A stretch of 18,477 nucleotides of DNA from Pseudomonadota bacterium (GCA_023428785.1 JAEYWU010000068.1:1-18477); one strand, 5' to 3'. Shown: positions 1-7,179, counted from the first letter of the stretch. Made by a program: numbers and translations. The notes: a model not told the origin generated them from the letters alone.

Positions 1-312
1 CCGACCCAGGCGCCGAGCGCGCCGCGCCGGATCGAGCCCGCCTCCCGTCCGGTGGTCGCGGCCCAGCCCTCGGCTCCGGCCCCGCGTCCGGGGGTTCTGG
101 ACCTGCCGGGCACGGCCACGGTGCTGACCCTGGGCTCGCACATGTGCAAGTGGCCGATCGGCGACCCGACCTCGGACGAGTTCAGCTTCTGCGGCCGCCG
201 CTCGGACGAGGGGCATCCCTATTGCGTCGAGCACTCCAAGGTCGCCTATCAGCCGGCCCAGAAGAAGAACGGCTCCAACGAACTGGCCCGTTCGCTGCGC
301 CGCTACATCTAG
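1..312 (+). CDS. gcrA: Cell cycle regulator GcrA (C-terminal part, 5' end outside window)
   Basis: The window opens inside this gene; 103 C-terminal residues are present and end at TAG 310-312. The first part (about residues 1-35) is a Pro/Ala-rich linker. It is followed by the conserved GcrA C-terminal block, with the order LGSHMCKWPIGDP, FCGRRS, YCVEH and a basic QKKN tail. GcrA is a sigma70-associated transcription factor of Caulobacterales and relatives that works at promoters carrying CcrM-methylated GANTC sites and drives S-phase genes. The N-terminal helix-turn-helix that contacts DNA lies upstream of the window. The spaced Cys/His residues resemble a metal site, but metal binding is not shown here. 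A hairpin follows 10 bases after the stop. The family call rests on the C-terminal block alone but is distinctive. Confidence 0.9.
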   Translation, partial: PTQAPSAPRRIEPASRPVVAAQPSAPAPRPGVLDLPGTATVLTLGSHMCKWPIGDPTSDEFSFCGRRSDEGHPYCVEHSKVAYQPAQKKNGSNELARSLRRYI

Positions 313-322
313 CCGCCGTTGC

Positions 323-347
323 GCACGGGGCGTTCGCGCCCCGGTGC
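323..347 (+). terminator. Strong hairpin after gcrA with TTCG loop
   Basis: A perfect 7-bp stem, CGGGGCG (326-332) and CGCCCCG (337-343), closes a TTCG tetraloop. GCA (323-325) can pair with TGC (345-347) across a single bulged G, giving about 10 bp. It begins 10 bases after the gcrA stop and lies between converging genes. There is no T-run, as is common in very high-GC genomes, so it could be a terminator or an mRNA 3'-end protector. Confidence 0.55.
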
Positions 348-383
348 ATACGCGCCCCGCGCCGATGGCGTGGGCGCAGGAGC

Positions 384-418
384 GGGGCCGTGGTTTCAGT
401 CCGGGTTGACGCGGCCCC
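384..418 (-). terminator. Possible terminator-like inverted repeat after the methyltransferase gene
   Basis: GGGGCCG (384-390) and CGGCCCC (412-418) are 7-bp complementary arms separated by 21 bases. They lie about 10 bases past the stop of the minus-strand methyltransferase gene. The loop is long and no T-run follows, so this is weak support. Confidence 0.2.
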
Positions 419-427
419 CTCGCCTGA

Positions 428-1075
428 TCAGGCCAGCCTGTAGACGCCCGAGCGTTTCACCGCCTGATCCTCGAGCTCCCGCGTGGTCGGAACCTCGTAT
501 TCCGCGACCTGGATGAGCTCACCCTTCGGAAAATAGGACCGGCGCGGGTCGCCGATCAGGACCTCGGCGCCGCGATCGCGCGCGGTCTTTAGCCAGGCGA
601 TGACGCGCTCGGCCATGGGGCGCTCGTAGAAGACATCGCCCGCGCAGATCAGGTCGACCGCTGGAGGCTCACCCTCGAGCAGGTTCTGTGCGGTGAAGTC
701 CAGAGACACGCCGTTGGCGGCGGCGTTCAGGGCGACGGCGGCCTCGCAGAAGGGGTCGATGTCTGCGCACAGGACGTGGGCGGCGCCCGCCTTGATGGCC
801 GCGACCCCGACCAGACCGGAGCCCGCCGCCAGATCGAGCACGCGCCTAACCGCAGCCTCATCCGGATGGTCCAGGAGATAGCGGGCCAGCGCCTGACCAC
901 CCGCCCAGGCGAAGGCCCAGAAGGGCGGCGGCACACCCATCTCGCCTAGCTCCTCCTCGGTCAGCCGCCAGATCGGCGTGACCTCATCGGCCAGCCAGAG
1001 CGAGATCTCGGGCGCGTGGTTGACGGGCTGGAGGCGGGTGTTGGCGAGGATGAAGGCGGTGGGGTCGGAAATCAC
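428..1075 (-). CDS. Class I SAM-dependent methyltransferase (ETFB-lysine/Nnt1-like family)
   Basis: 215 aa from a GTG start at 1075. The start is chosen because AAAGGA precedes it closely and because homologues, as I recall them, begin near the block DPTAFILANTRLQPV; a further 39 residues upstream are open but Arg-rich and overlap the promoter region. Motif I reads VLDLAAGSGLVG (about residues 80-91) and is followed by the acidic ADID that would bind the ribose of S-adenosylmethionine. PPFWAFAWAGGQALARYLLDHP precedes it, and GDVFYE is the motif IV-like segment. This arrangement matches small protein methyltransferases related to the ETF-beta lysine and nicotinamide N-methyltransferase-like group. 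The substrate cannot be read from the sequence. It is divergent from the TraB-like gene and convergent with gcrA. Confidence 0.8.
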   Translation of the reverse strand: MISDPTAFILANTRLQPVNHAPEISLWLADEVTPIWRLTEEELGEMGVPPPFWAFAWAGGQALARYLLDHPDEAAVRRVLDLAAGSGLVGVAAIKAGAAHVLCADIDPFCEAAVALNAAANGVSLDFTAQNLLEGEPPAVDLICAGDVFYERPMAERVIAWLKTARDRGAEVLIGDPRRSYFPKGELIQVAEYEVPTTRELEDQAVKRSGVYRLA

Positions 1076-1137
1076 CCGTCCTTTCGCCGCCACATTGGCC
1101 TGCAACGCAAGCGGGAACGTGATCCTTGGGGGCCGCC

Positions 1138-2097
1138 ATGAAAGTCTTCGCCATCGCCGCCGCCCTCGCGACGCTCGCGGCGGGGCCCGCACTCGCCCAA
1201 ACGCCGGACGAACCCGTGGCGATCGACGAGATCGTGGTCCGGGCCCAGGCGTCGGGCGCGCCGATCTGGACCATTCGGGACGGGGCCTCGACCCTGATCC
1301 TGGTGGGGTCGATCAACGGCATGCCGCAGGATGTGAGCTGGCGGCCCGAGGCTCTGGAAGAGGCGGTGCGCGAGGCCGATCTGGTGCTGACGCCGCAGGA
1401 GGGTCAGGTCGGGATCAGCGATGTGCTGCGGATCATCTGGCGGATGCGCACGATCGGGCGCCTGCCCGGCGAGACGACGACGGCGGATTATCTGGACGCC
1501 GAATGGCAGGCGCGGCTGGAGCGGTTGATGGCGGGTGAGCGGTCCGACAGCTGGCGACGTCAGAGCCTGCTCCTGCTGTCGTTCGACCTGATCGAGGAGC
1601 GTGCGGGCCTGAACCGGCGCGGCCGGGGACGGTCGGCCGCCGAGGTGGTGGCCCGTACCGCGCGCGAGGCCCGGATCGAGACCAGGCCCGTCGGAGTGGT
1701 CGGCGGCAGCACCCTGGTCGCCAGCCTGATCGACGCGCCGCCCGAGGTTCATGTGCCGTGTCTTGAGGCCGCGATCGTCGCGGCGGAGGCGGGGCCGGAG
1801 ACCGGGCGAGAGCGCGCCATGGCCTGGCGGGCCCGGCAGGTCGCGGCGGTGGCCAACTCGCCGATCGACCGAGCCATGAGCGTCTGCTGGCCGTGGGCGG
1901 ACGCCGACATTGCGCCCCAGCTTCACACCCAGTGGGCCGATACGATCGAGACGGCTCTGGACGAGCCGCGGGTGACAATGGCGGTGGCGGGCGTGCGGCT
2001 GCTGGCGGTCGAGGGCGGGATCCTGGATCAGCTGGAGGCGCGGGGCGCCGAGATCGAAGGGCCCGACTGGCGCCCGCAGGTGGAGGCCGTGGACTAG
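1138..2097 (+). CDS. Secreted TraB/GumN-family protein lacking both signature histidines
   Basis: 319 aa from ATG 1138, which places a clean signal peptide (MKVFAIAAALATLAAGPALA, cleavage near residue 21) at the N-terminus; an in-frame TTG at 1126 would add four residues. The overall plan follows the TraB/GumN family (PF01963): a P-I-W-x-I-x-D-G opening, the strand STLILVGSIN, a middle helical region, and a C-terminal ILDQLEARG end. In the family the first motif is GxxH (typically GTVH) and the late motif reads like AVGAGHL. Here the corresponding positions are GSIN (57-60) and AGVR (about 284-287), so both histidines are replaced by Asn and Arg. In the related Tiki proteases these histidines are metal ligands, so this protein is probably not an active metalloprotease of that type. 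The fold assignment is good; the function is unknown. Confidence 0.75.
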   Translation: MKVFAIAAALATLAAGPALAQTPDEPVAIDEIVVRAQASGAPIWTIRDGASTLILVGSINGMPQDVSWRPEALEEAVREADLVLTPQEGQVGISDVLRIIWRMRTIGRLPGETTTADYLDAEWQARLERLMAGERSDSWRRQSLLLLSFDLIEERAGLNRRGRGRSAAEVVARTAREARIETRPVGVVGGSTLVASLIDAPPEVHVPCLEAAIVAAEAGPETGRERAMAWRARQVAAVANSPIDRAMSVCWPWADADIAPQLHTQWADTIETALDEPRVTMAVAGVRLLAVEGGILDQLEARGAEIEGPDWRPQVEAVD

Positions 2098-2783
2098 TCC
2101 GGCCGCGCCAGCCGGATCGAATGGTCGTGGGCCTTTCTCAGCACGATGTCGGCCCGATCGCGCCCGGGCAGGATGTGGTCGCGCAGGTTGGGGCCGTTGA
2201 TCCGGCTCCAGACGTCCAGTGCAAGGGCCTCCGGCGAGCCGGCGGCGGCGAGCCGGTCGGCCAGGCGCGGCGCCGACCAGCGGCCCAGAGCCATGAAGCG
2301 CTCGGTGTACCAGGCGATCAGATCGTCCTCGTCGGCGTCGAGATAGATGCCGAGGTCCAGCGGCCTGACGCGGCCGTCCAGCGCGATCAGCCCTTCGAGG
2401 ATCAGGACACGTGGCCGGGCAAAGGTCTCGAGCGGGCCGACGTCGTAGGTCTCGTGGGAATAGGTCGGGGCGATCAGTTCGGCCGAACCGCTGGAGACCG
2501 CCGCTAGCAGGGCCGACAGGGCCTCCCAGTCATAGCTCTCGGGAAAGCCCTTTCGCTCCATCAGCCCGCGCGCGGTCAGCTCGGCGTTGGACAACAGGAA
2601 GCCGTCCGTCGAGACGATGCGGACCGACAGGCCGTCTTCGGCCAGCCGGGCGGCGAGGGCGCGCGCAACGGTGCTCTTGCCAGAAGCGACGCCACCGGAA
2701 AGGCCGACGACCAGCGGGCGGTCGATGAGGGAGGTCAGCCGGGCCTCGACCTCGGCCGAGAGGCGGTCGAGCCAGGCGCTCAC
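2094..2783 (-). CDS. coaA: Short type I pantothenate kinase-like P-loop kinase
   Basis: 229 aa from a GTG start at 2783; the start overlaps the rcdA stop as GTGA. The Walker A motif GGVASGKS is at residues 30-37. It is followed by STDGFLLSN, the pair GLM.RKGFPESYD, PTYSHETYDV, a Walker-B-like LILEGL, and near the C-terminus INGPNLRDHILPGRDRAD. These blocks match the catalytic core of type I pantothenate kinase (CoaA), which phosphorylates pantothenate in the first step of coenzyme A synthesis. Compared with the roughly 316-residue E. coli enzyme the N-terminus is shorter by about 60 residues, and a segment in the latter half is shorter. It is third in a minus-strand operon with the DUF1192 gene and rcdA. 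Another small-molecule kinase activity is possible, but the motifs favour CoaA. Confidence 0.75.
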   Translation of the reverse strand: MSAWLDRLSAEVEARLTSLIDRPLVVGLSGGVASGKSTVARALAARLAEDGLSVRIVSTDGFLLSNAELTARGLMERKGFPESYDWEALSALLAAVSSGSAELIAPTYSHETYDVGPLETFARPRVLILEGLIALDGRVRPLDLGIYLDADEDDLIAWYTERFMALGRWSAPRLADRLAAAGSPEALALDVWSRINGPNLRDHILPGRDRADIVLRKAHDHSIRLARPD

Positions 2784-3310
2784 CCGCCGAAGGCGGCCTT
2801 CAGGCGGTCCAGCTGGTTCTGGACGGGATTGGCCGGCTTATCGTCGGGCGTGTCCACGAACATGCGGCGATCCAGATAGACCACGCGCTCAAGCAGCTTT
2901 TCGGCCCGGACCATCAGTTCGATCAGGGCGATGGGCAAATCGGGATGGGTGGGCTCGTCCGAGGGCGGGCGCAGCTTGAGGCGATAGCGCTGATCGCAGG
3001 CCTGTTCGGCGGCCATGTCGCCTTCGCGCACGGCGCGCTGGACCAGAAGCCAGGAGGCGGCCTGCATCAGGCGGGTGGTCAGGCCCATGCTCTCGGCGGC
3101 ATAGGCGAGGGCTGCGGCGCGGCTCAGCAGCTTGGCCTCGCGGCGGCCGTCACCGTCGAGATAGGCGGCGGTCTCCTCGACGAGGGTCATACCGTCCTGG
3201 AAGGTGCGCTCGAACAGCTCGGAGCGCGCGAAATCCGCCACTTGGCGAGCGCGCGCCTCGGGCACGGGCGGGGTTGAAGTCGGAGCGCCGGACGCTGCGA
3301 ACTGGGACAT
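2780..3310 (-). CDS. rcdA: RcdA, regulator of CtrA degradation (DUF1465)
   Basis: 176 aa from ATG 3310, with GGAG five bases upstream. The core SELFERTFQDGMTLVEETAAYLDG, LSRAAALAYAAESMGLTTRLMQAASWLLVQRAV and LIELMVRAEKLLERVVYLDRRMF is the DUF1465 three-helix family, whose characterised member is Caulobacter RcdA. RcdA is an adaptor that, with CpdR and PopA, delivers CtrA and other substrates to the ClpXP protease in the cytoplasm. The C-terminal 25 residues are polar and probably flexible, as in RcdA. The gene lies downstream of the DUF1192 gene, and its TGA overlaps the GTG of the CoaA-like gene, so the three are likely cotranscribed. The proximity to gcrA is noteworthy because both act on the CtrA circuit. 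Confidence 0.85.
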   Translation of the reverse strand: MSQFAASGAPTSTPPVPEARARQVADFARSELFERTFQDGMTLVEETAAYLDGDGRREAKLLSRAAALAYAAESMGLTTRLMQAASWLLVQRAVREGDMAAEQACDQRYRLKLRPPSDEPTHPDLPIALIELMVRAEKLLERVVYLDRRMFVDTPDDKPANPVQNQLDRLKAAFGG

Positions 3311-3395
3311 AAGGGCTCCGTCGTTTACGCGCGCCGCCGGCGGCGACGCGCTCCGGCCGCTGCAACGCCCATGCCACGACGAACCGGATGCGGCG

Positions 3396-3608
3396 TCAAG
3401 TGTCCTGTTTTCCGAAGGAGAACAAGGCGTCGGCGGCGGACTTCTTCTGTCGCTTGGTCATGACAGCCGCCTCGGTGCGCAGGATTTCGGCCTTGAGGGT
3501 CGCGGCCCGGGCTTCCAGATCCTCAACCGCATAGGCGTCCAGGTCCTCACGCACGAGATCCCGCAGGGCGTCTCCCCGGATCGGGCGGGGCTCGAGGTCG
3601 TCGATCAT
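3396..3608 (-). CDS. DUF1192 family small coiled-coil protein
   Basis: 70 aa from ATG 3608. This start is supported by AAGGAG eight bases upstream; longer readings lack such a site. The sequence opens MIDDLEPRP and continues with YAVEDLEARAATLKAEILRTEA, a short amphipathic helix, then ends with a basic and Ala-rich KKSAADALFSFGK. This pattern (EDLEPR start, VEELEARIAxLExEI centre, AAxxLF end) is the DUF1192 family found widely in alphaproteobacteria. No function is established to my knowledge. It starts the minus-strand unit that contains rcdA and the CoaA-like gene, and it is divergent, 77 bases away, from the quinone oxidoreductase gene. From memory, this gene is often near DUF1465 genes in the class, which would make a functional link to RcdA worth considering. 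Confidence 0.8.
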   Translation of the reverse strand: MIDDLEPRPIRGDALRDLVREDLDAYAVEDLEARAATLKAEILRTEAAVMTKRQKKSAADALFSFGKQDT

Positions 3609-3685
3609 ACGTCGCTCTCCTTGCGGCCTCAGGAACCGGCTATGGAACGCCCAAGGCCGCTGAATGGCAAGCACGGAGACCCGCG

Positions 3686-4669
3686 ATGTCCCACAATACG
3701 ATGCGCGCCATCGGCGTCGAAAGCGGCGTGCGCGGTCCCGAAGGGCTCGGAATCGTTGAGATCGCGCGGCCCGAGCCAGGGCCGGGCGAGATCCGGGTGC
3801 GCGTCAGGGCCGCAGGCGTGAACCGTCCCGATCTGCTCCAGCGGATGGGGCTGTACCCGCCGCCGCCGGGGGCGCCGGAGACGCTGGGGCTGGAGATCGC
3901 AGGCGAGGTCGAGGCCCTGGGCGCGGGGGTCGAACGCTGGCGGATCGGCGACCGGGTCTGCGCCCTGCTGGGCGGCGGGGGCTATGCGGAATACGCCGTG
4001 GTGGACGCCCGTCACGCCCTGGCTGTGCCAAGCGGGCTCGACTTTCGCCAAGCGGCGGGCCTGCCCGAGACGGTCTTCACCGTCTGGGCGAATGTGTTCG
4101 AGGTCGGGGCGCTGAAGCCCGGCGAGACCTTTTGTGTACACGGAGCGACGTCGGGGATCGGCACGACGGCCATCCAGATGGTGAAGGCGCTTGGCGCGCG
4201 GGTGATCGGGACCTCGCGCGGCGCGGCCAAGTGCGATGCGGCCCGTCCGCTGGGCGTGGACGTGGCGCTGGATTCCACTGCGGACGGGTTTGCGGCGGCC
4301 CTGGCTGCGGAAAAGCCTGATGTGATCCTCGACATGGTCGGGGGCGCGTTCCTCAAGGCCAATATCGAGGCGCTGAACCCGGGCGGACGGCTGGTCATCA
4401 TCGCCTTTCAGGGCGGGGCGTCGGGTGAGATCGACCTGGCGCGGGTGATGCGCAACCGGCTGACGGTGACGGGATCGACCCTGAGAGGCCGGCCCGCCGA
4501 CGAGAAGGCGCGGCTGGCGCAGGCTGTCGAGGCGACCGTCTGGCCGTGGATCGAGGCGGGTCAGGTCCGGCCCGTGATCGAGGCGTTCCTGCCGCTGGAG
4601 AAGGCCGCAGAGGCCCACGCCCTGCTTGAATCCGGTCAGGTCACCGGCAAGGTCATGCTGGAGCCGTGA
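3686..4669 (+). CDS. NAD(P)H quinone oxidoreductase, PIG3 type (zinc-free MDR)
   Basis: 327 aa from ATG 3686, preceded by GGAG with a 7-base spacer. The N-terminal GroES-like domain carries PGPGEIRVRVRAAGVNRPDLLQR, the MDR signature with Asn-Arg-Pro-Asp in place of zinc ligands, followed by YPPPPGAPETLGLEIAGEV. The Rossmann domain has VHGATSGIGTTAIQMVKALGARVIGTSR (about residues 151-178), in which the GxxGxG-like AxSGIG binds NADP(H). The length and the YPPPxG loop are typical of the PIG3/quinone oxidoreductase branch. The physiological acceptor is not evident. Expression probably starts in the 77-base divergent gap shared with the DUF1192/rcdA operon. Confidence 0.85.
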   Translation: MSHNTMRAIGVESGVRGPEGLGIVEIARPEPGPGEIRVRVRAAGVNRPDLLQRMGLYPPPPGAPETLGLEIAGEVEALGAGVERWRIGDRVCALLGGGGYAEYAVVDARHALAVPSGLDFRQAAGLPETVFTVWANVFEVGALKPGETFCVHGATSGIGTTAIQMVKALGARVIGTSRGAAKCDAARPLGVDVALDSTADGFAAALAAEKPDVILDMVGGAFLKANIEALNPGGRLVIIAFQGGASGEIDLARVMRNRLTVTGSTLRGRPADEKARLAQAVEATVWPWIEAGQVRPVIEAFLPLEKAAEAHALLESGQVTGKVMLEP

Positions 4670-4775
4670 CCATGGGCCGCACGTGCAAGATGCGGATATA
4701 ACGACGAAATCCCGAAAAACTCTGCACTATGGCTGCAAGCCCGACCGGGCGCCGCAGGCCTTGAGGAGGATCGGC

Positions 4776-4967
4776 ATGTCCCAGCACAATATCGTCGGAT
4801 CCGAAGCCTTCGGAAAACGGCCGTTCGTCTATATCCGGATGTTGCGACCCGGCGCCTTTCACCGCCGGCGCGGCCGGACCGTCCTCGCCTTCATGGCCGG
4901 GGCGGGCGTGGCGATTGCAGGCCTGGCGGCTCTCGCGCTAGCGTATGGGCCCCAGTTCGGAGGCTGA
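4776..4967 (+). CDS. Small single-pass membrane protein, unknown function
   Basis: 63 aa from ATG 4776. The start is set by a near-perfect ribosome-binding site, GAGGAGGA at 4763-4770, five bases upstream. An in-frame upstream extension exists but has no such site. The N-terminal half is polar and aromatic (FGKRPFVYIRMLRPGAFH), then a basic cluster RRRGR at about 30-34 is followed by one hydrophobic helix at about 35-58 (VLAFMAGAGVAIAGLAALALAY). The basic cluster predicts a cytoplasmic N-terminus. No known family is recognised. It is eight bases upstream of a second micro-membrane protein, and purD follows that, so the three may be cotranscribed. Confidence 0.7.
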   Translation: MSQHNIVGSEAFGKRPFVYIRMLRPGAFHRRRGRTVLAFMAGAGVAIAGLAALALAYGPQFGG

Positions 4968-4975
4968 CGGCCCGC

Positions 4976-5110
4976 ATGAGCGACGAGGATCCTATCGACG
5001 AAGAGGCTGACCGCCGCATCGGCCGCGAGGGATTCAATCCGCTGATGGCGATCGCCATGATCGCGCTTCTGGCCATCGTCGTGTTCATCGTCTTCGCCGC
5101 AAGGTCCTGA
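4976..5110 (+). CDS. 44-residue single-pass membrane micro-protein, unknown function
   Basis: ATG 4976 to TGA 5108-5110 gives 44 residues. The N-terminus is acidic (SDEDPIDEEADRRIGREG), then residues 23-42 form one clear transmembrane helix (LMAIAMIALLAIVVFIVFAA), ending with Arg-Ser. A GGAGG lies at 4959-4963, 12 bases before the ATG, which is a rather long spacing. It starts eight bases after the preceding small membrane protein and 40 bases before purD. Strong acidic-to-hydrophobic partition and GC-rich codon bias support coding, but the gene is short, so random occurrence is not excluded. Small acidic tail-anchored proteins of this kind are seen in alphaproteobacteria, mostly uncharacterised. 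Confidence 0.6.
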   Translation: MSDEDPIDEEADRRIGREGFNPLMAIAMIALLAIVVFIVFAARS

Positions 5111-5150
5111 GCGGCTTGACCGGAAGGCCTGTGCGGGCCATGGGCGGCTT

Positions 5151-6437
5151 ATGAATTTCCTCCTCGTGGGATCGGGCGGTCGAGAGCACGCCCTGGCCTG
5201 GAAACTGGCCCAGTCGCCTCTGTGCGACCGGCTGGTCATCGCGCCCGGCAATCCCGGCATGGAAAAGCTGGGCGAGCTGCGCCCGGTCAAGGTCACCGAT
5301 GTCGAGGCTCTGGTCGCGCTGGCCCGCGAGATCGACGCCGACCTGGTGGTCGTCGGTCCCGAGTCCTCGCTGGAGGCGGGTCTGGCCGACCGGCTGGCCC
5401 AGGTGGGCATCCCCTGTTTCGGCGGATCCAAGAAGGCTGTGCGGCTGGAGACCTCCAAGGCCTTCACGAAACGCTTCTGCGACCGGCACGAAATCCCGAC
5501 GGCAGGCTATGGCGTCTACGAGACCGCCAAGGAGGCCAAGCAGGCCCTGAACGTCTTCAAGCCACCCTATGTGCTGAAGGCCGATGGTCTGGCGGCGGGC
5601 AAGGGCGTGGTCATCTCGCCGGACCGCCGCGACGCCTCGCACGAGATCGACGCCATGCTCGGCGGACGCTTCGGCAAGGCTGGCGCCCGGATCGTCATCG
5701 AAGAGTTCATGGAGGGCGAGGAAGCCTCGCTCTTTGCGCTGTGCGACGGGACCCGCGCCGTCCTGTTCGGGGGCGCCCAGGATCACAAGCGCGCCTTTGA
5801 TGGCGATCTGGGTCCCAACACCGGCGGCATGGGCGCCTATTCCCCGGCCCCGGTCTTTACGCCCGAGCTGGTCCAGGCGGCCGAGGACCGGATTATCCGT
5901 CCGACCGTGCAGGGCATGGCGGCCGAGGGCACGCCCTATCGCGGGGTGCTCTATGCCGGTCTCATGGCGACCGAGCAGGGGCCGCGGCTGGTGGAGTTCA
6001 ACGCCCGGTTCGGCGATCCGGAATGCCAGGTGCTGATGATGCGCCTGAAGAGCGACATCGCGCCCTATCTGCTGGCCTGTGCGCATGGCGGTCTGGGCCG
6101 GCTGCCGCCGCCGGAGTTCCACGCGGATGTTGTCATCGTCGTGGTCATGGCGGCCAAGGGCTATCCGGACAGCCCGCTGGTCGGGTCGCTGATCCGTGGG
6201 GCGGAGCAGAATTTCGGCCGCGACGTGCAGGTGTTCCACGCCGGGACCACGCGCGACAAGGACGGCAAGCTGACGGCCTCGGGCGGACGGGTGCTGAACA
6301 TCTGCGCGCGCGGCAAGGACGTGGCCGAGGCGCGCGAGCGGGCCTATGCGGCGATCAAGAAGATCGACTGGCCAGGCGGCTTCTACCGGTCGGATATCGG
6401 CTGGCGCGCCCTGGAGCGCGACGAGGACGAGGACTAG
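5151..6437 (+). CDS. purD: Phosphoribosylamine--glycine ligase (GAR synthetase)
   Basis: 428 aa, the usual length for the bacterial enzyme. PurD joins 5-phosphoribosylamine and glycine with ATP to make glycinamide ribonucleotide, the second step of de novo purine synthesis. The N-domain begins MNFLLVGSGGREHALAW (GGREHAL at 9-15). The ATP-grasp core shows YVLKADGLAAGKGVV (about 140-154), IEEFMEGEEASLFALCDG, GGAQDHKRAFDGDLGPNTGGMGAYSPAPV, and the metal-binding VEFNARFGDPECQV. The C-terminal domain contains TASGGRVLNICARG and GGFYRSDIGWRAL, followed by an acidic DEDED tail. The ribosome-binding site is weak (GGGCGG). It is convergent with the L,D-transpeptidase-like gene, only 18 bases away. Confidence 0.97.
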   Translation: MNFLLVGSGGREHALAWKLAQSPLCDRLVIAPGNPGMEKLGELRPVKVTDVEALVALAREIDADLVVVGPESSLEAGLADRLAQVGIPCFGGSKKAVRLETSKAFTKRFCDRHEIPTAGYGVYETAKEAKQALNVFKPPYVLKADGLAAGKGVVISPDRRDASHEIDAMLGGRFGKAGARIVIEEFMEGEEASLFALCDGTRAVLFGGAQDHKRAFDGDLGPNTGGMGAYSPAPVFTPELVQAAEDRIIRPTVQGMAAEGTPYRGVLYAGLMATEQGPRLVEFNARFGDPECQVLMMRLKSDIAPYLLACAHGGLGRLPPPEFHADVVIVVVMAAKGYPDSPLVGSLIRGAEQNFGRDVQVFHAGTTRDKDGKLTASGGRVLNICARGKDVAEARERAYAAIKKIDWPGGFYRSDIGWRALERDEDED

Positions 6438-6455
6438 CGCTTAGGGCTTTGGAGC

Positions 6456-7142
6456 CTAGAGCAGCGAGCGGGCGGCGTAGAGCAGGCGGCCCTCATCCAT
6501 GCGCGGACGGATGTAGTCGAGCGTCGCGCGGCTGGTGGCGAAACAGCCGAAGCTGCGGCCCAGCTTGCCTTCCCGCTCAAGCCACTCGGGTTCGCAATAG
6601 TCGGCCGAGTGGACGATGATGGCGCGGTCGCGGGCGGCGTTGTTGGTCTCTTCCAGACCGTCCAGCAGGACATTGTCGCCGTGGCGCATGCCCCAGCCCT
6701 GGCCCGAAGTCCGGTAGACGCCCAGCGACGAGGCGTTGGAATCCACGATGTTGGAGAAGCCGTGGGCGTAGCCCGAGTGGAACGGATCCGAGCCCACGCC
6801 GTGCGCCGTATGGAAGATGCGGGCTTCGCCGGAGATCACGTCCAGCTCGTACAGCCGCGGTTCGGCCGAATGCTGGGTGAAGTTGACGATATAGATGCGG
6901 TCGCGGTTCGGGATCGACCAGGCGTGGCGGTCGAGCGCCTCGATAGCCTGTTCGCGCAGGTCGCGGGGGATCAGGCCGCGTGGATCGAGCGGCGGCGCCT
7001 GGACCGGCTGATAGGGCAACGGCGTGGAGGCGACCTCGACGGGCTGCGGCTGGATAACCTGGGCGACCTGCGGCTGGGAGGCGCAGCCGGCGACGACGAC
7101 ACCGCCACCGGCGACCAGAAGGCCGCGTCTGGACATCAGCAT
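6456..7142 (-). CDS. Murein L,D-transpeptidase catalytic-domain (YkuD_2) lipoprotein
   Basis: 228 aa from ATG 7142; an in-frame ATG at 7136 is an equally possible start. The N-terminus is MSRRGLLVAGGGVVVAGC, with a twin-arginine-like SRR and a lipobox ending at Cys20, so it is likely a periplasm-facing lipoprotein. A Pro/Gln-rich linker runs to about residue 60. The catalytic domain contains HTAHGVGSDPFHSGYAHGFSN, IIVHSADY (His178) and GRSFGCFA (Ser197, Cys200). These match the His and SxGC catalytic arrangement of L,D-transpeptidases in the PF13645 branch. Such proteins cross-link or anchor peptidoglycan stem peptides, but this branch is poorly characterised and the exact reaction is inferred. 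A sigma70-like promoter lies upstream at 7180-7208. Confidence 0.85.
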   Translation of the reverse strand: MLMSRRGLLVAGGGVVVAGCASQPQVAQVIQPQPVEVASTPLPYQPVQAPPLDPRGLIPRDLREQAIEALDRHAWSIPNRDRIYIVNFTQHSAEPRLYELDVISGEARIFHTAHGVGSDPFHSGYAHGFSNIVDSNASSLGVYRTSGQGWGMRHGDNVLLDGLEETNNAARDRAIIVHSADYCEPEWLEREGKLGRSFGCFATSRATLDYIRPRMDEGRLLYAARSLL

Positions 7143-7179
7143 TGGAAAAGACCCCGACTAACGCTGAACTAGGCGTCGA

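Noticed and set aside
422..433. Perfect 12-bp palindrome GCCTGATCAGGC over the methyltransferase stop
   Set aside because: It has no loop for a hairpin and overlaps coding sequence; chance in GC-rich DNA is likely.
3333..3344. Palindrome GCCGCCGGCGGC between the DUF1192 gene and rcdA
   Set aside because: Simple GC-rich repeat; expected often at this base composition.
5085..6239. Long minus-strand open frame opposite purD
   Set aside because: It is the shadow of purD caused by high-GC codon bias; its product is rich in His, Arg and Gln with no family resemblance.
6442..6458. Weak bulged hairpin between purD and the L,D-transpeptidase gene
   Set aside because: Only 6 imperfect pairs and no T-run; insufficient to call a terminator.
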